Shown here: positions 1 to 8,680 of the stretch, in pieces
How positions within the stretch are numbered: position 1 is the stretch's first letter
How the letters are laid out: each line of letters begins with the position of its first letter
Assembly (NCBI RefSeq): GCF_001954135.1
Contig: NZ_MBEQ01000029.1
Coordinates: 1 to 64,000 of the forward strand
Direction of reading: 5' to 3'
From: Mycobacterium sp. GA-1841
GTDB taxonomy: Bacteria; Actinomycetota; Actinomycetes; Mycobacteriales; Mycobacteriaceae
DNA length: 64,000 nt
Translations under genes and position numbers: made by a program
Notes under the pieces: generated by a model
What the model saw: the letters and a program-made list of their open reading frames with translations, nothing else
The model's database searches: none
Told to the model about the DNA's origin: nothing

Positions 1-1499
1 AGATTGAGGTCTTCGGTGGGGGTGGCCAGGGCGGTGAACAGGGTGGCGCCGTGGGCCTCGGTGCTGTAGGTGTGCCCCGTGGGTGTGTTGAACACGATGG
101 TGCCCTCGGGGGTTTGGTGGTCGTTCCAGCCGGGGCAGAAGGTTTTCACCAAATGGTGTGTGCGGCAATATAATTTGGTGTTCGACGGGTGGGTGTGTCC
201 GGTCGGGTAGGGCACGGTGTGGTCGATATCGCAGTACTGTGCGGGCCGGTCGCAGCCGGGGAATCGGCAGGTCAGATCCCGCCAGGTGATGAATTCGCGC
301 AGCGCGGCCGAGGGGCGATACCCCGCCGCACCGGCTGGGGTCTTGGTGGTGGTGGGCTTGGCGGTGGTGGGCTTGGCGGTGGTGGTCGGCGCGGCACCGG
401 TCACGTCCGCGGTGTCGGTGGTGTCGGTAGCGGTAGTTGCCGCCCGTTTAGTGGCGCCGCGGGTGTCGCGGGCGGCCGCCGATTCCGTGGTCTCGTGGGT
501 GTCGCTGGGCGCAGCGGAAGTGTCCGCGGTGCCGCTGGCCTCACTGGCGCTGGTGTCGTCCTCGCGGGTTTGGGTGTCCCCGGGTACACGCACGGGTTTT
601 CTGGTCGCATGTGCGGCGAGGTCACGCACGCTTTGAGCGGGCAGGATGCCGTAGCCGGGCAGGTAGCCGGGGGTGGAACTGTCGGCGTCGAGGGTGGCCT
701 GATCAGCCAGCACGTGCAACACCGCCGCATCGGCAGCAGCCCGCGTGCCCGCTGCCGGGCAGTCCTGCGATCGGCACAGACACGGCAGGTGATCTTGCAG
801 CCGGGCCAACGCCCCGGCAGCGTCCGCGCGCCGCTGATCCAGGGTGCGCGGATCGTCGGGGCATACGGTGGCCGCCAGGGCATCGAGGCGTTGATCGATG
901 GCGGCGGCGTCCCCGACGCGCAGATGGCCCCACACCATCGCCATGCCCGGGATGGTGCCGGCTTCGACGGTGAAATGCCGGCCCTCATCGACCTGTGGGG
1001 GGACTCGTTCGCCGTGGGGGTCCAGCCGCGCCACCCATTGATCGATGCGGTCCCGCAGTTTGGGTTTGGATAACCGCATCCAGGACGCGGCGCGGGAGGC
1101 GAGGGCTTGGTCGACGGCAGCCCAGGCCGAGGGGTCCACGGTGTCGGTGCGGTTGATGATGGCCAACACCATCCGCATGTCGATGTCCCCGGCAGCGAAC
1201 AGGGCCGCCACGTGGGGGAGGCGGTCGCGCAGGACGCGGGCTTGGCGGATCTGTTCCCCGGCGCGGTGGCGGCTGATGTTCAACGCGGCCGAGATTTCGG
1301 CGGCGACGGCTTCGAAGGGGTCGGTGCGCCAGTACACGGTTTCGGCCAGTTCGTGTTCGCGGCGGGTGTCCAGTTCACCGATGGCTGCCAGCCGGTGGGC
1401 GATCGCGCTCGATTCTGCCCGTGCGGCGGCGCTCATCGCGTCGATGAGAGCGGCATCAGAATCACTGTCGAACACATGTTCGATTATGCCACCACACAT
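1..1499 (-). CDS. DUF222 / HNH endonuclease domain protein (13E12 repeat family), C-terminus beyond the window
   Basis: The frame is open from an ATG at 1499 to the left edge, so the protein is at least 499 residues and its stop is not seen. Residues 1 to about 300 are helical and charged, as in DUF222. Residues about 305-395 are a low-complexity Thr/Ala/Asp linker ending in repeated AKPTT units. After it comes an HNH module with a CRFPGC pair, CDIDHTVPYPTGHTH and CRTHHLVKTF, giving the zinc cysteines and HNH histidines. Proteins of this family are scattered in many copies in mycobacteria (REP13E12 in M. tuberculosis) and are suspected mobile or phage-linked nucleases; activity is inferred. 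The linker is unusually long and repetitive. No partner gene is visible. Confidence 0.9.
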   Translation of the reverse strand, partial: MCGGIIEHVFDSDSDAALIDAMSAAARAESSAIAHRLAAIGELDTRREHELAETVYWRTDPFEAVAAEISAALNISRHRAGEQIRQARVLRDRLPHVAALFAAGDIDMRMVLAIINRTDTVDPSAWAAVDQALASRAASWMRLSKPKLRDRIDQWVARLDPHGERVPPQVDEGRHFTVEAGTIPGMAMVWGHLRVGDAAAIDQRLDALAATVCPDDPRTLDQRRADAAGALARLQDHLPCLCRSQDCPAAGTRAAADAAVLHVLADQATLDADSSTPGYLPGYGILPAQSVRDLAAHATRKPVRVPGDTQTREDDTSASEASGTADTSAAPSDTHETTESAAARDTRGATKRAATTATDTTDTADVTGAAPTTTAKPTTAKPTTTKTPAGAAGYRPSAALREFITWRDLTCRFPGCDRPAQYCDIDHTVPYPTGHTHPSNTKLYCRTHHLVKTFCPGWNDHQTPEGTIVFNTPTGHTYSTEAHGATLFTALATPTEDLN

Positions 1500-1809
1500 T
1501 GCCACGCGCATGCGTTTGTCGCAAAAACATCGGTGACAGTTCCGGTGGTCTTGGTGGTGACACTTCTGGCCTCAAGCTCTGGCGGTGGCCGTCAATGAAT
1601 CCATCGATCCTCGTGTCCGCCTCGCGATCGCCCAAAGGCCCGATAACGCACCTCGCGGGGCGGTGCTCGAACCCGGAACTCGACGGCCGGAGCCCAGCCC
1701 TTCGGTATTGAGCGATGAGGTCAAGGACCAGGCCATCAAGGTGCGTGGCGCATTCGAGCAGTCCGGCCTAGGCGTTTCTCAACACCTCGACGAGGGTTGG
1801 CCGCCGAGG
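1500..1809. other. Gene-poor interval between the HNH gene and the FAD oxidoreductase
   Basis: About 310 bases without a convincing gene. It lies upstream of the HNH gene and downstream of the oxidoreductase. A plus-strand frame with the words VKDQAIKVRGAFEQSG is open here, but it runs on antisense through the next gene and has no clear start or ribosome site. It may be a gene remnant. Confidence 0.4.
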
Positions 1810-3261
1810 TCAGTGCGGTTTGCGGGTGAGGACGTCGGCGACGCGAGCGATCGGCGACGTGGTCGCCCGTCCCCTGGCCTCATGGCGGTCGGCCAGTCGG
1901 TACGCCACGTAGAGGCCACGCACTCCGAGCCAACGCAAGGGTTCAGGCTCCCAGTTGCGAGATCGGTGACCGACCCACGGCAGTTCGGTGATCGGGGTAT
2001 CGCGGCCCAGCACCAGGTCCGCCAGGGTGCGGCCGGCCAGATTGGTCGCGGTCACCCCGTGTCCGACGTATCCGCCGGCCCAGCCCAGACCGCTGGCCCG
2101 GTCCAGTGCGACGCCGGCTTGCCAGTCGCGTGGTACGGCCAGCACCCCGCACCAACCGTGGGCGATCGGCACGTCGCGCACCTGCGGCAGGATCGAATGC
2201 AGCACGCCGGTGAGCAGACGGATCGTGCGGGCCGGAACCTGTCCGTCGACATCGGTGCGTGAGGCGAAGCGGTAGGGCACGCTGCGCCCGCCGATCGCGA
2301 TCCGGTCATCGACGGTGCGCTGGGCGTAGAAGAAACCGTGCGCGCTGTCACCCACGGTTTCCCGTCCGGCCCAACCGATTTCATCCCAGATCTCGGCCGG
2401 AATCGGTTCGGTGGCGATCATCGAACTGTTCATCGGCAGCCAGGTCCGGCGGAACCGGGGAAGCGAAGGGGTGAAGCCCTCGGTGGCTCGCAGCACGATC
2501 GGCGCCCGCACCGTGCCCCGGGCGGTGACGGCGCGTGCCGCCGATGAGCGCTCGCGCGAAGACGAGACAGCACCGGCGATCATCGTGACCGGGGTGTCTT
2601 CGTGGATCGTCACGCCAAGCCGTTCGACGGTCTCGGCCAGCCCACGGACGAGCCGGGCCGGTTGGATCCGGGCGCAGTGCGGGGTGTGGTAGGCCGAGAC
2701 CAGGCCGTCAAATCGAATGCGTTCGGCTGCTTGGCTTTTCGTCAGCGAAACCACATCGACGCCCCATGATTGTTCTTCGGCCACCGCGGCGGCCAGCCGG
2801 GCGGCCTGGGCGGGATTGCGGGCGATCTCCATGGTTCCGCCCTTGACCGCGCCGGCGTCGATGCCTTCACGGTCTGCCACCGCAACGACCTCGTCGACCG
2901 CATCGTTCAAGGCTCGTTGCCAGGCCAGCACCGGATCGCGGCCGTGCTGCGCGGCCATCCGGTGCCGATCGCCGGGCGCCAAGCCGGACAGCCAACCGCC
3001 GTTGCGTCCGGAGGCTCCGAAGCCCGCAAAACGGGCCTCCAGCACGGTGATCCGAAGCGACGGATCGGCCCGCGCCAAGTAGTAGGCAGTCCACAACCCG
3101 GTGTAGCCGGCGCCGACGATGCACACGTCGGCGTCCCGGTCCCCGGGCAGCGCGGGGCGCGGCGAGGGTAGTTCGTCGAACCAGTGGGAAACCTTGCCGT
3201 TCACCGTGTTGGCCACCGCTGGATTCTGCCAGGGCACGGGCAGAACGCGCGGGGAGAACAT
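1810..3261 (-). CDS. FAD-dependent oxidoreductase, DAO/glycine-oxidase superfamily
   Basis: A 483-residue flavoprotein. Near residue 47 it has the Rossmann motif VCIVGAGYTGLWTAYY, followed by FGASGRNGGWLSGL, the second FAD contact typical of gamma-glutamylputrescine oxidase or sarcosine-oxidase-like enzymes. A C-terminal GGYVGHGVTATNLAGR closes the FAD site. It probably oxidises an amine or amino acid with release of H2O2; the substrate cannot be told. I chose the ATG at 3261 because the family usually starts just before SHWFDELP and an AGAAAG stretch precedes it. A longer frame from 3336 (MTVQTG) overlaps the promoter-like box of the divergent small gene. It has no operon partner. Confidence 0.85.
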   Translation of the reverse strand: MFSPRVLPVPWQNPAVANTVNGKVSHWFDELPSPRPALPGDRDADVCIVGAGYTGLWTAYYLARADPSLRITVLEARFAGFGASGRNGGWLSGLAPGDRHRMAAQHGRDPVLAWQRALNDAVDEVVAVADREGIDAGAVKGGTMEIARNPAQAARLAAAVAEEQSWGVDVVSLTKSQAAERIRFDGLVSAYHTPHCARIQPARLVRGLAETVERLGVTIHEDTPVTMIAGAVSSSRERSSAARAVTARGTVRAPIVLRATEGFTPSLPRFRRTWLPMNSSMIATEPIPAEIWDEIGWAGRETVGDSAHGFFYAQRTVDDRIAIGGRSVPYRFASRTDVDGQVPARTIRLLTGVLHSILPQVRDVPIAHGWCGVLAVPRDWQAGVALDRASGLGWAGGYVGHGVTATNLAGRTLADLVLGRDTPITELPWVGHRSRNWEPEPLRWLGVRGLYVAYRLADRHEARGRATTSPIARVADVLTRKPH

Positions 3262-3283
3262 AGTTCTTTCTGCCAATCGGGGA

Positions 3284-3330
3284 TCAATTTCTGCCACCGG
3301 AAATGCTGGGTCCGGCCAGCCGGTTTGGAC
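3284..3330 (+). promoter_or_regulatory. Promoter-like box shared with the small secreted gene at 16.5 kb
   Basis: The box contains CTGCCACCGGAAAT, a 17-base spacer, then CCGGTTTGGAC. The same arrangement with 18 of 21 identical bases in the first block occurs at 16394-16440 before another small secreted-protein gene. GGAA(A/C)T, 17 bases, GGTTT resembles the GGAAC...GTT of mycobacterial SigE/SigH-type ECF promoters. It ends about 60 bases before the ATG at 3392. Confidence 0.45.
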
Positions 3331-3391
3331 AGTCATACCGGCACGAAGAGCACCAAACTCAACGCCGGTCGAGACAGGAAGAGGCAGGGAA

Positions 3392-3610
3392 ATGAAGAAG
3401 TTCGGATTCGCCGTCATCGCCGCAAGCGGACTGGGCGCAGCCGTCCTGGGTCTGGCCGGACCGGCGCAGGCCGCCGAGCCCGCTCACGCCGCAGCTCCCA
3501 GCACCGTCACCATCTCAACCGGTGTCGATCACCTGGACTGGTTGGATCAGATCCATCCCAAGCCGATGGTGCCGAAGGTGGACACCTCGGTGCGCCACAG
3601 CGGTCGATGA
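3392..3610 (+). CDS. Small secreted protein of unknown function (72 aa)
   Basis: The product starts MKKFGFAVIAASGLGAAV and has a classic signal peptide that would be cut after AQA near residue 27. The mature part is only about 45 residues (AEPAHAAAPSTVTISTGVDH and onward) and contains DHLDWLDQIHPKPMVPKVDT; it has no cysteine and no recognised domain. A purine-rich AGGAAGAGGCAGGGA lies just upstream, which supports this start. It is divergent from the FAD oxidoreductase and convergent with the methyltransferase, so it is probably a single-gene transcript from the promoter-like box described upstream. Function is unknown. Confidence 0.7.
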   Translation: MKKFGFAVIAASGLGAAVLGLAGPAQAAEPAHAAAPSTVTISTGVDHLDWLDQIHPKPMVPKVDTSVRHSGR

Positions 3611-3620
3611 GATCGACAAC

Positions 3621-4439
3621 TCAGAACGCGTAGCGGTGATACTGCGCCATGTATCTCAGCACCGGCACCGGTTTCATGACGGCGAGCATCAGCCGGTAGT
3701 ACCAGGGCAGCGTGTTGAAGACCGGGTCGTCGAACGGTGACGCCCAAGCCAGCAGTCGGGTACCCGGTACGGAGTGCAGGATGTCTTCGGGTTCATCGAT
3801 GGCCCAATGCAGCTTGGCTCCGGACCGCCGCACCACGGTGTTGACCCACTGCGATTTGATACCCAACGTGTTGAATGCGTCGAATTGCAGTTCTCCGCAA
3901 GGGAATCGGTCGACAATGCGGCGCAGCAGGGCAACCCCGTCGGATTTGGTGAGATACATCGTGAGGCCTTCTCCGAGCATCAGCGTGGGCCGGTCGGCGG
4001 GGATGTCGTGCAGCCAGGCCGGGTCGGTCACCGATGCGGCCACCACGTGATAGTGCTCGGACGAGGGGTAGAGCTGCTCGCGTAGGTGCGCGACGTCGGG
4101 ATAGTCGATGTCGTACCACTCGACACCGGGTCCGGGCTGCACCCGGAAGAACCGGCCGTCCAGTCCGCACCCCACATGCAGGACGACGGCATCCGGGTGC
4201 ACTGCCAGGAACTGGCGGGTCCACCGGTCGAAGTGGGCGCTGCGGGTGGTCACCGACGGTGAGGTCGCCTCGGTGATCGCGGTGCGGCTCCAGTCGTAGT
4301 CGATCCGCTCGGCAATCTGTTTGGCCAGCTGGTCACCAAGGATCGGATTCGGCAGCCCGGCGTCGAGGGCCTTGGCATAGAACGTCGCCAGCATGGTCTG
4401 TGGCGCACCGGAGAGGTCGACTTTGAGCTTGTCGGTCAT
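3621..4439 (-). CDS. SAM-dependent methyltransferase, leucine carboxyl methyltransferase / Tcmp type
   Basis: A 272-residue protein. Residues 86-97 (VLHVGCGLDGRF) are the SAM-binding motif I in the form typical of COG3315 enzymes, described as O-methyltransferases of polyketide metabolism. WYDIDYPDV supplies the acidic SAM ribose contact and LMLGEGLTMYLTK is the conserved segment of the same family. Length fits. The acceptor is unknown. It is convergent with the small secreted gene and lies downstream of the epimerase on the same strand after about 60 bases, so limited co-transcription with the KstR-marked operon is possible but not shown. Confidence 0.85.
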   Translation of the reverse strand: MTDKLKVDLSGAPQTMLATFYAKALDAGLPNPILGDQLAKQIAERIDYDWSRTAITEATSPSVTTRSAHFDRWTRQFLAVHPDAVVLHVGCGLDGRFFRVQPGPGVEWYDIDYPDVAHLREQLYPSSEHYHVVAASVTDPAWLHDIPADRPTLMLGEGLTMYLTKSDGVALLRRIVDRFPCGELQFDAFNTLGIKSQWVNTVVRRSGAKLHWAIDEPEDILHSVPGTRLLAWASPFDDPVFNTLPWYYRLMLAVMKPVPVLRYMAQYHRYAF

Positions 4440-4501
4440 AGCGCCAGGTTAGGCCGCAATGCGCCTGCCGCCCAGTGACTTAACACCGCACGGCGTGGTG
4501 T

Positions 4502-5518
4502 TCAGCCGCCGTTACGTGCACGTTTGGCCGCGCGCAGGCCCACCCAGAACTTGGCCGCTTCGACGATGGATTCTTCCACCGGCCTTGGCCGCCAACCCAG
4601 TTCGCGCACAGCCTTGGAATGGTCGAGTTCGGCTTCGGCCCGCATCAGCCGCAGAGATTCCAGAGAGAGCCGTTCGTCGGTGCCGCGCAACGCGCCCTTG
4701 AGTGTGCCGGCGGCGGCCAACAGGTAGGACACCGGCAGGGGGATGGACCGCTGCGGCGGGGCGACACCGGCCGCCTCGGCAGCCAATCGCGCCACGTCAG
4801 CGTTGCTGATCATCTTCTCCGAGATCAGGTACCGCTCACCGGGTGTGCCCCGTTCGGCGGCGAGCAGCATGGCCTGAGCCGCGTCGTCGATCCCGACGGC
4901 TTCCAGGTCGATCCCGCTCATCACGAACGGCAGCTTGCCGAAAGCGGCCCCGGCGATGATCGCGCCGTGCGGGGTGCGTCCCCAGTCGCCGCTGCCGTAC
5001 GTGGTGGACACGCACATCGCCACGGCCGGCAGGCCGCGGTCACGCGCGTATTGCAGCACGAGTTCTTCGGCCTGCACGCGGGACCGGACGTAGGGGGTCA
5101 CCTTCGCGACGTCGACCACGTCGGCTTCGGTAGACCGCTTGCCGCGCTTGCGGCCGACGGTGACATAGCTGCTGGTGTAGACGAACTTGCGCAGACCCGT
5201 GACCTCGGCGGCCACCTCCAGCACGTTGCGGGTGCCGTCCACATTGGTGCGGAACAACGGTGCGGGGTCACGCAGCCAGCCACGGGCGTCGACGACGCAG
5301 TGGTAGACGACGTCGCAACCGGTCATCGCCTCGCGTAGCGCCTCGGTGTCGAAGACGTCGCCCTCGAAGCGCTTCACGTCGAGGTCGTCGATCCCGATCG
5401 TGTTGGCGCCGCGCCGCACCATGGCCCGGATCTCGGATCCGTCATCAGCCGCGACCAGTTGCCGCAACACATGCGAGCCTAGGAATCCGTTGGCGCCGAT
5501 GACCAGTTTTGCGCTCAT
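4502..5518 (-). CDS. NAD(P)-dependent epimerase/dehydratase-like oxidoreductase (Rv0139-like)
   Basis: A 338-residue extended SDR. Residues 8-14 (GANGFLG) are the nucleotide-binding glycine motif; VYTSSYVTVG and the later PYVRSRVQAEE carry the S-Y-x3 type catalytic region, although the Tyr/Lys spacing is modified. The C-terminus (HSKAVRELGWRPRPVEESI) is typical of dihydroflavonol-4-reductase-like proteins. I chose the ATG at 5518 because it overlaps the SnoaL stop as ATGA and starts directly at the Rossmann fold. The paralogue at the right edge of the window shares this C-terminal wording. Position behind a KstR operator suggests a role in steroid or lipid breakdown; the substrate is not known. 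Confidence 0.85.
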   Translation of the reverse strand: MSAKLVIGANGFLGSHVLRQLVAADDGSEIRAMVRRGANTIGIDDLDVKRFEGDVFDTEALREAMTGCDVVYHCVVDARGWLRDPAPLFRTNVDGTRNVLEVAAEVTGLRKFVYTSSYVTVGRKRGKRSTEADVVDVAKVTPYVRSRVQAEELVLQYARDRGLPAVAMCVSTTYGSGDWGRTPHGAIIAGAAFGKLPFVMSGIDLEAVGIDDAAQAMLLAAERGTPGERYLISEKMISNADVARLAAEAAGVAPPQRSIPLPVSYLLAAAGTLKGALRGTDERLSLESLRLMRAEAELDHSKAVRELGWRPRPVEESIVEAAKFWVGLRAAKRARNGG

Positions 5519-6015
5519 CGGCCGAACTTCTGCAACCAGGCCTCGGCCTCGTCGGTCAGGGTTCCGAGTTCGGCGGCCTTGCGGCACCACTTGCGCGCTG
5601 CGGAGGCGAATCGCAGTGGGTTGTAGACGTCTTCCTGACGGGACCAGAGGCCGTCACCGGCGTAGGTCAGGATCGAGATGTTGGTGGCGCTGATGATGGT
5701 TCCGTCGCCCGGGTCGCGCATCGGGTTGTCCAGTTCGCAGATGATCCGGCCGGTGGGTTCGTCGATCACCGACCACAGCGACGGGAACGCCGTCATGTAG
5801 CTGCCCGGGAAGGTGGTCATGGTCTTCCAGATCCACGGCCGTACCTGCTCGCGGCCTTTCATGGTGCCCACCGCGTGCTCGATGTAGTCGACGTCGACGG
5901 TGTAGTGGTCGGCCCAGATGTCCCAGTTCTTGGTCTGGGCCGCCCGGTCCACGGTCTGCTCGAACGTCTCGAAGGCGGCGGCGAGTTCATCGCGGCTGAA
6001 AGACCTGCTCGTCAC
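5515..6015 (-). CDS. SnoaL/NTF2-like protein (Rv0138-like)
   Basis: A 166-residue protein with a cone-shaped SnoaL-like fold signature: an N-terminal helix (RDELAAAFETFEQTVDRA), WADHYTVDVDYIEHAVGTMKGREQV and a later sheet (IISATNISILTYAGDGLWSRQEDVYN). Such proteins are often small hydratases, isomerases or cyclases. The GTG at 6015 is preferred because it begins just before SRSFSRDEL and sits 8 bases after the KstR palindrome, so the mRNA is probably leaderless or nearly so. A longer frame to 6084 would read through the operator and into the msrA leader. It is translationally coupled (ATGA) to the epimerase. Confidence 0.75.
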   Translation of the reverse strand: MTSRSFSRDELAAAFETFEQTVDRAAQTKNWDIWADHYTVDVDYIEHAVGTMKGREQVRPWIWKTMTTFPGSYMTAFPSLWSVIDEPTGRIICELDNPMRDPGDGTIISATNISILTYAGDGLWSRQEDVYNPLRFASAARKWCRKAAELGTLTDEAEAWLQKFGR

Positions 6016-6023
6016 CCCAAAAC

Positions 6024-6037
6024 TAGAACACGTTCTA
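6024..6037. promoter_or_regulatory. KstR operator
   Basis: TAGAACACGTTCTA is an inverted repeat that matches the published KstR consensus TnnAACnnGTTnnA at every defined base. KstR represses cholesterol-catabolism genes in mycobacteria and releases DNA when it binds a steroid CoA thioester. The site overlaps the expected promoter of the SnoaL/epimerase operon and lies 55 bases from the divergent msrA start. Confidence 0.85.
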
Positions 6038-6092
6038 CCAGCCTTTGTCGAGGACTCTGCCGAGAAAGCCGGCGCGGAGCACAATGGGATGC

Positions 6093-6605
6093 ATGGGCAA
6101 CTATTCGACAGCGATCCTGGCCGGCGGCTGCTTCTGGGGTATGCAGGACCTCATCCGGAAGCAGCCCGGCGTGATCTCGACGCGGGTGGGTTACACCGGC
6201 GGTCGCAACGACCATCCGACGTACCGGAACCATCCAGGTCACGCCGAAGCCGTCGAGATCGTCTACGACCCGACGCAGACCGATTACCGTGCGCTGCTGG
6301 AGTTCTTCTTCCAGATCCACGACCCGTCCACCAAGGACCGGCAGGGCAACGACGTCGGAACCAGCTACCGGTCGGCGATCTTCTACCTCGACGACGAGCA
6401 GAAGCGCATCGCACTGGACACCATCGCCGATGTGGATGCCTCGGGATTGTGGCCGGGCAAGGTGGTCACCGAGGTGACCCCGGCTGTCGATTTCTGGGAG
6501 GCCGAGCCCGAGCATCAGGACTACCTGGTGCATTACCCGAACGGATACACCTGCCACTTCCCGCGGGCGGGGTGGAAGCTGCCCAAGCGGCAGACCGCCA
6601 GCTAG
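6093..6605 (+). CDS. msrA: Peptide methionine-(S)-sulfoxide reductase MsrA
   Basis: A 170-residue cytosolic enzyme that repairs methionine S-sulfoxide in proteins and free methionine. GCFWG at residues 12-16 holds the catalytic Cys13. [20 protein letters not shown], and the SYRSAIFY segment are all standard for MsrA. ATG at 6093 (MGNYSTAIL) is chosen; MGCMGNY at 6084 is an alternative. The C-terminus lacks an obvious recycling CxxC. It is convergent with the P450, their stop codons overlapping, as in the M. tuberculosis Rv0136-Rv0137c pair (from memory). Confidence 0.95.
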   Translation: MGNYSTAILAGGCFWGMQDLIRKQPGVISTRVGYTGGRNDHPTYRNHPGHAEAVEIVYDPTQTDYRALLEFFFQIHDPSTKDRQGNDVGTSYRSAIFYLDDEQKRIALDTIADVDASGLWPGKVVTEVTPAVDFWEAEPEHQDYLVHYPNGYTCHFPRAGWKLPKRQTAS

Positions 6606-7945
6606 CGGCGGCGGACCGTGATGCGCCCGCCGGCCTTCGGCGTGTAGGCCACTCCCCGGGAGTGCACTTTTTCACCCGGGGCGGTGGTGGTCTCGATGGC
6701 GAAGTGACGCAACACGGTTCGTAGCACGACGTCCATCTCGACGTTGGCGAACACTGCGCCGACACAGCGGCGGGTGCCGCCCCCGTACGGCAGCCAGCCC
6801 AGGCCGGGGCGGTTACCGACGAATCGCTGCGGGTCGAACCGGTCCGGGTCGGTGAATTCCTTCTCGGCCTCCTGGATCTGCGAGATCGCCACGATGACCG
6901 AGTGTCCACGGGGAATCTCCCACTCCCCCAGCCGGATCGATGGTGCGTAGACGTGGCGGCCGGCGAAATCGATGACGGTACGGTTGCGCTGGACTTCGAG
7001 GATCGTGGCCTGGCGGTATTCGTTGCCGTCGGTGTCCGCCTCGGCCTCCAGCTCGGCCAGCACGTGTGGGTGCCGGCTGATCCGCTCGAAGGCCCAACCC
7101 AGGGTCGAGGCCGTCGTCTCGTGCCCGGCGGCCAGCAGGGTCAGCAGTTCGTCGCCGATGTCCTTGCGGGACATGGCTGATCCGTCTTCGTAGGTACTGC
7201 GCAACAACAGCGCCAGGATGTCGTCGCGTTGGTCGAAGTCCGGATCGGCCTCGACCTTGTCGATGAGCCGGTCGATGACGGCGTCGTACTGCCGGCGGTA
7301 TCTGGCCAACCGGCCCCACGGACTGAACCGGCCGTAGGTGCGGCTCGGGGTCGGCACCACCACCAGCCGAGAGCCCAGGGTGACCCAGGGCGGGATGATG
7401 CGACGCAACTCGTCGAGTTGTTCTCCGTCCGCGCCGAACACCGCCCGCAGGATGGCGTTGAGGGTGATCCGCATCATCGGTTCGAGCGTCTCGAGCTGCT
7501 CGCCCTCGGGCCAGGTCGCCGTTTCCCGCAGGGTCTCTTCTTCGAAGATCTTCTCGTAGTTCTTGATGCTCTTGCCGTGAAACGGCGGCGTGAGCAGCTT
7601 GCGCCGCCGCCGGTGATCGGTGCCGTCGAGGGCGAACACCGAACCGGAGCCGAGGATGCGGCTCAGGTTGGGTTGGATGTTGCCGACGTCGTCGGTGTTG
7701 GCAGAGAAGAGCTGCTTGGCCAGTTGGGCGTCGGCGATCATCACGGTCGGACCGAAGATCGGGAGTTTGAGGCGGAAGACGTCGCCCTGACGCGCAGCGA
7801 TCTGTTTGACCACCCAGCGCCTGGTCAGGGCAAAGCCGATGGCCTGTAACGGCTTCGGCACGCGGGCGGCAGGTGGCATCCGGCCCGGCGCAGCGCTCTC
7901 GGTCGACTTCGCGGTGGTTTTCTCAGCTGCTGCCAGCTCGGTCAT
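6602..7945 (-). CDS. Cytochrome P450, CYP138-like
   Basis: A 447-residue P450. AGHETTAS (about 273-280) is the oxygen-activation I-helix motif, EVQR is the K-helix ExxR, and [10 protein letters not shown] holds the haem-ligand cysteine near residue 394, with Tyr in place of the usual Phe at its start. It is soluble, with no membrane anchor. The ATG at 7945 (MTELAAAEK) is chosen over a longer frame that would run into the operator region. Neighbourhood with msrA and a divergent TetR matches M. tuberculosis CYP138. Substrate is unknown; regulation by the adjacent TetR through the GGTACC palindrome is inferred. Confidence 0.92.
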   Translation of the reverse strand: MTELAAAEKTTAKSTESAAPGRMPPAARVPKPLQAIGFALTRRWVVKQIAARQGDVFRLKLPIFGPTVMIADAQLAKQLFSANTDDVGNIQPNLSRILGSGSVFALDGTDHRRRRKLLTPPFHGKSIKNYEKIFEEETLRETATWPEGEQLETLEPMMRITLNAILRAVFGADGEQLDELRRIIPPWVTLGSRLVVVPTPSRTYGRFSPWGRLARYRRQYDAVIDRLIDKVEADPDFDQRDDILALLLRSTYEDGSAMSRKDIGDELLTLLAAGHETTASTLGWAFERISRHPHVLAELEAEADTDGNEYRQATILEVQRNRTVIDFAGRHVYAPSIRLGEWEIPRGHSVIVAISQIQEAEKEFTDPDRFDPQRFVGNRPGLGWLPYGGGTRRCVGAVFANVEMDVVLRTVLRHFAIETTTAPGEKVHSRGVAYTPKAGGRITVRRR

Positions 7946-7964
7946 ACCATCTCCAGCCAGGTTC

Positions 7965-8013
7965 TGGTACCGCACGGTACCATCGGTTGTGAGGTACGGT
8001 ACTCTCAGGTACC
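7965..8013. promoter_or_regulatory. TetR operator region between P450 and TetR
   Basis: TGGTACCG-CA-CGGTACCA (7965-7982) is a perfect 8+2+8 inverted repeat. A second cluster, GAGGTACGGTACTC followed by AGGTACC, repeats the GGTAC word three more times up to 8013. This is the spacing expected for two dimer sites controlling divergent promoters. Confidence 0.7.
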
Positions 8014-8038
8014 AGGCGACGCAAGGGGGTCGAGCACC

Positions 8039-8641
8039 ATGACGACGCTCGGCCATGCCGATTCACCGGCCGACACCTACCGCCTGCGCCTACTCGACGG
8101 GCTCGCGGCGGCGATCGACGACAAGGGCTACCGCGACACCACGGTCGCCGACATCGTCCGTCACGCCCGTACCTCCAAGCGCACCTTCTACGACCAGTTC
8201 GGCACCAAAGAAGACGGCTTCCTCGAACTGCTTCGCGCCAACAACACCGCGCTGGTCAACGGCATTCAGACCGCAGTGGACCCAGAGGCACCCTGGCCGG
8301 ATCAGATCGGGCAGGCGGTGGGCGCCTACGTCGATCACATCGCCTCCGCCCCAGCCATCACGCTGAGCTGGATCCGCGAACTGCCCGCACTGGGCAGCCG
8401 AGCTCGCCCGCTGCAACGCGAGGCCCTGCGCGAGCTGACCGATCTGCTCATCGAACTCAGTGGCAGCGCCGGCTTTCAGCGGGCCGGCATACTTCGGCTC
8501 ACCGAGCCGATGGCCATCATCTTGCTCGGCGGCCTACGCGAGTTGACCGCGCGGATCGTCGAGGACGGCCGCGACATCCAGGAGATCTACGGGCCCGCGG
8601 TGGCCGCGTCGAAAGCAATCCTGGGCTCCGCACCGGCCTGA
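8039..8641 (+). CDS. TetR/AcrR family regulator of the divergent P450
   Basis: A 200-residue regulator. The N-terminal helix-turn-helix spans roughly residues 18-60 (DTTVADIVRHARTSKRTFYDQFGTKEDGF), with the TFY...F pattern of TetR recognition helices. The remaining two thirds form the ligand-binding helical domain and contain no recognised signature. The gene is divergent from the P450 with five GGTAC words between them, so autoregulation and P450 control are likely. The position corresponds to Rv0135c beside cyp138 in M. tuberculosis (from memory). The ATG follows AAGGGGG at a suitable distance. Confidence 0.9.
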   Translation: MTTLGHADSPADTYRLRLLDGLAAAIDDKGYRDTTVADIVRHARTSKRTFYDQFGTKEDGFLELLRANNTALVNGIQTAVDPEAPWPDQIGQAVGAYVDHIASAPAITLSWIRELPALGSRARPLQREALRELTDLLIELSGSAGFQRAGILRLTEPMAIILLGGLRELTARIVEDGRDIQEIYGPAVAASKAILGSAPA

Positions 8642-8680
8642 CCGGCGAAGGCGCTCGACCGCGATAAGAACCGCGCCGTA

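Noticed and set aside
189-1073. 294-codon plus-strand frame with many Gly repeats
   Set aside because: Antisense of the Thr/Ala-rich linker of the HNH protein; glycine repeats come from the complementary codons.
1585-2262. Plus-strand frame starting in the gap after the HNH gene
   Set aside because: Runs antisense through the oxidoreductase C-terminus; no ribosome site; only a few words look protein-like.
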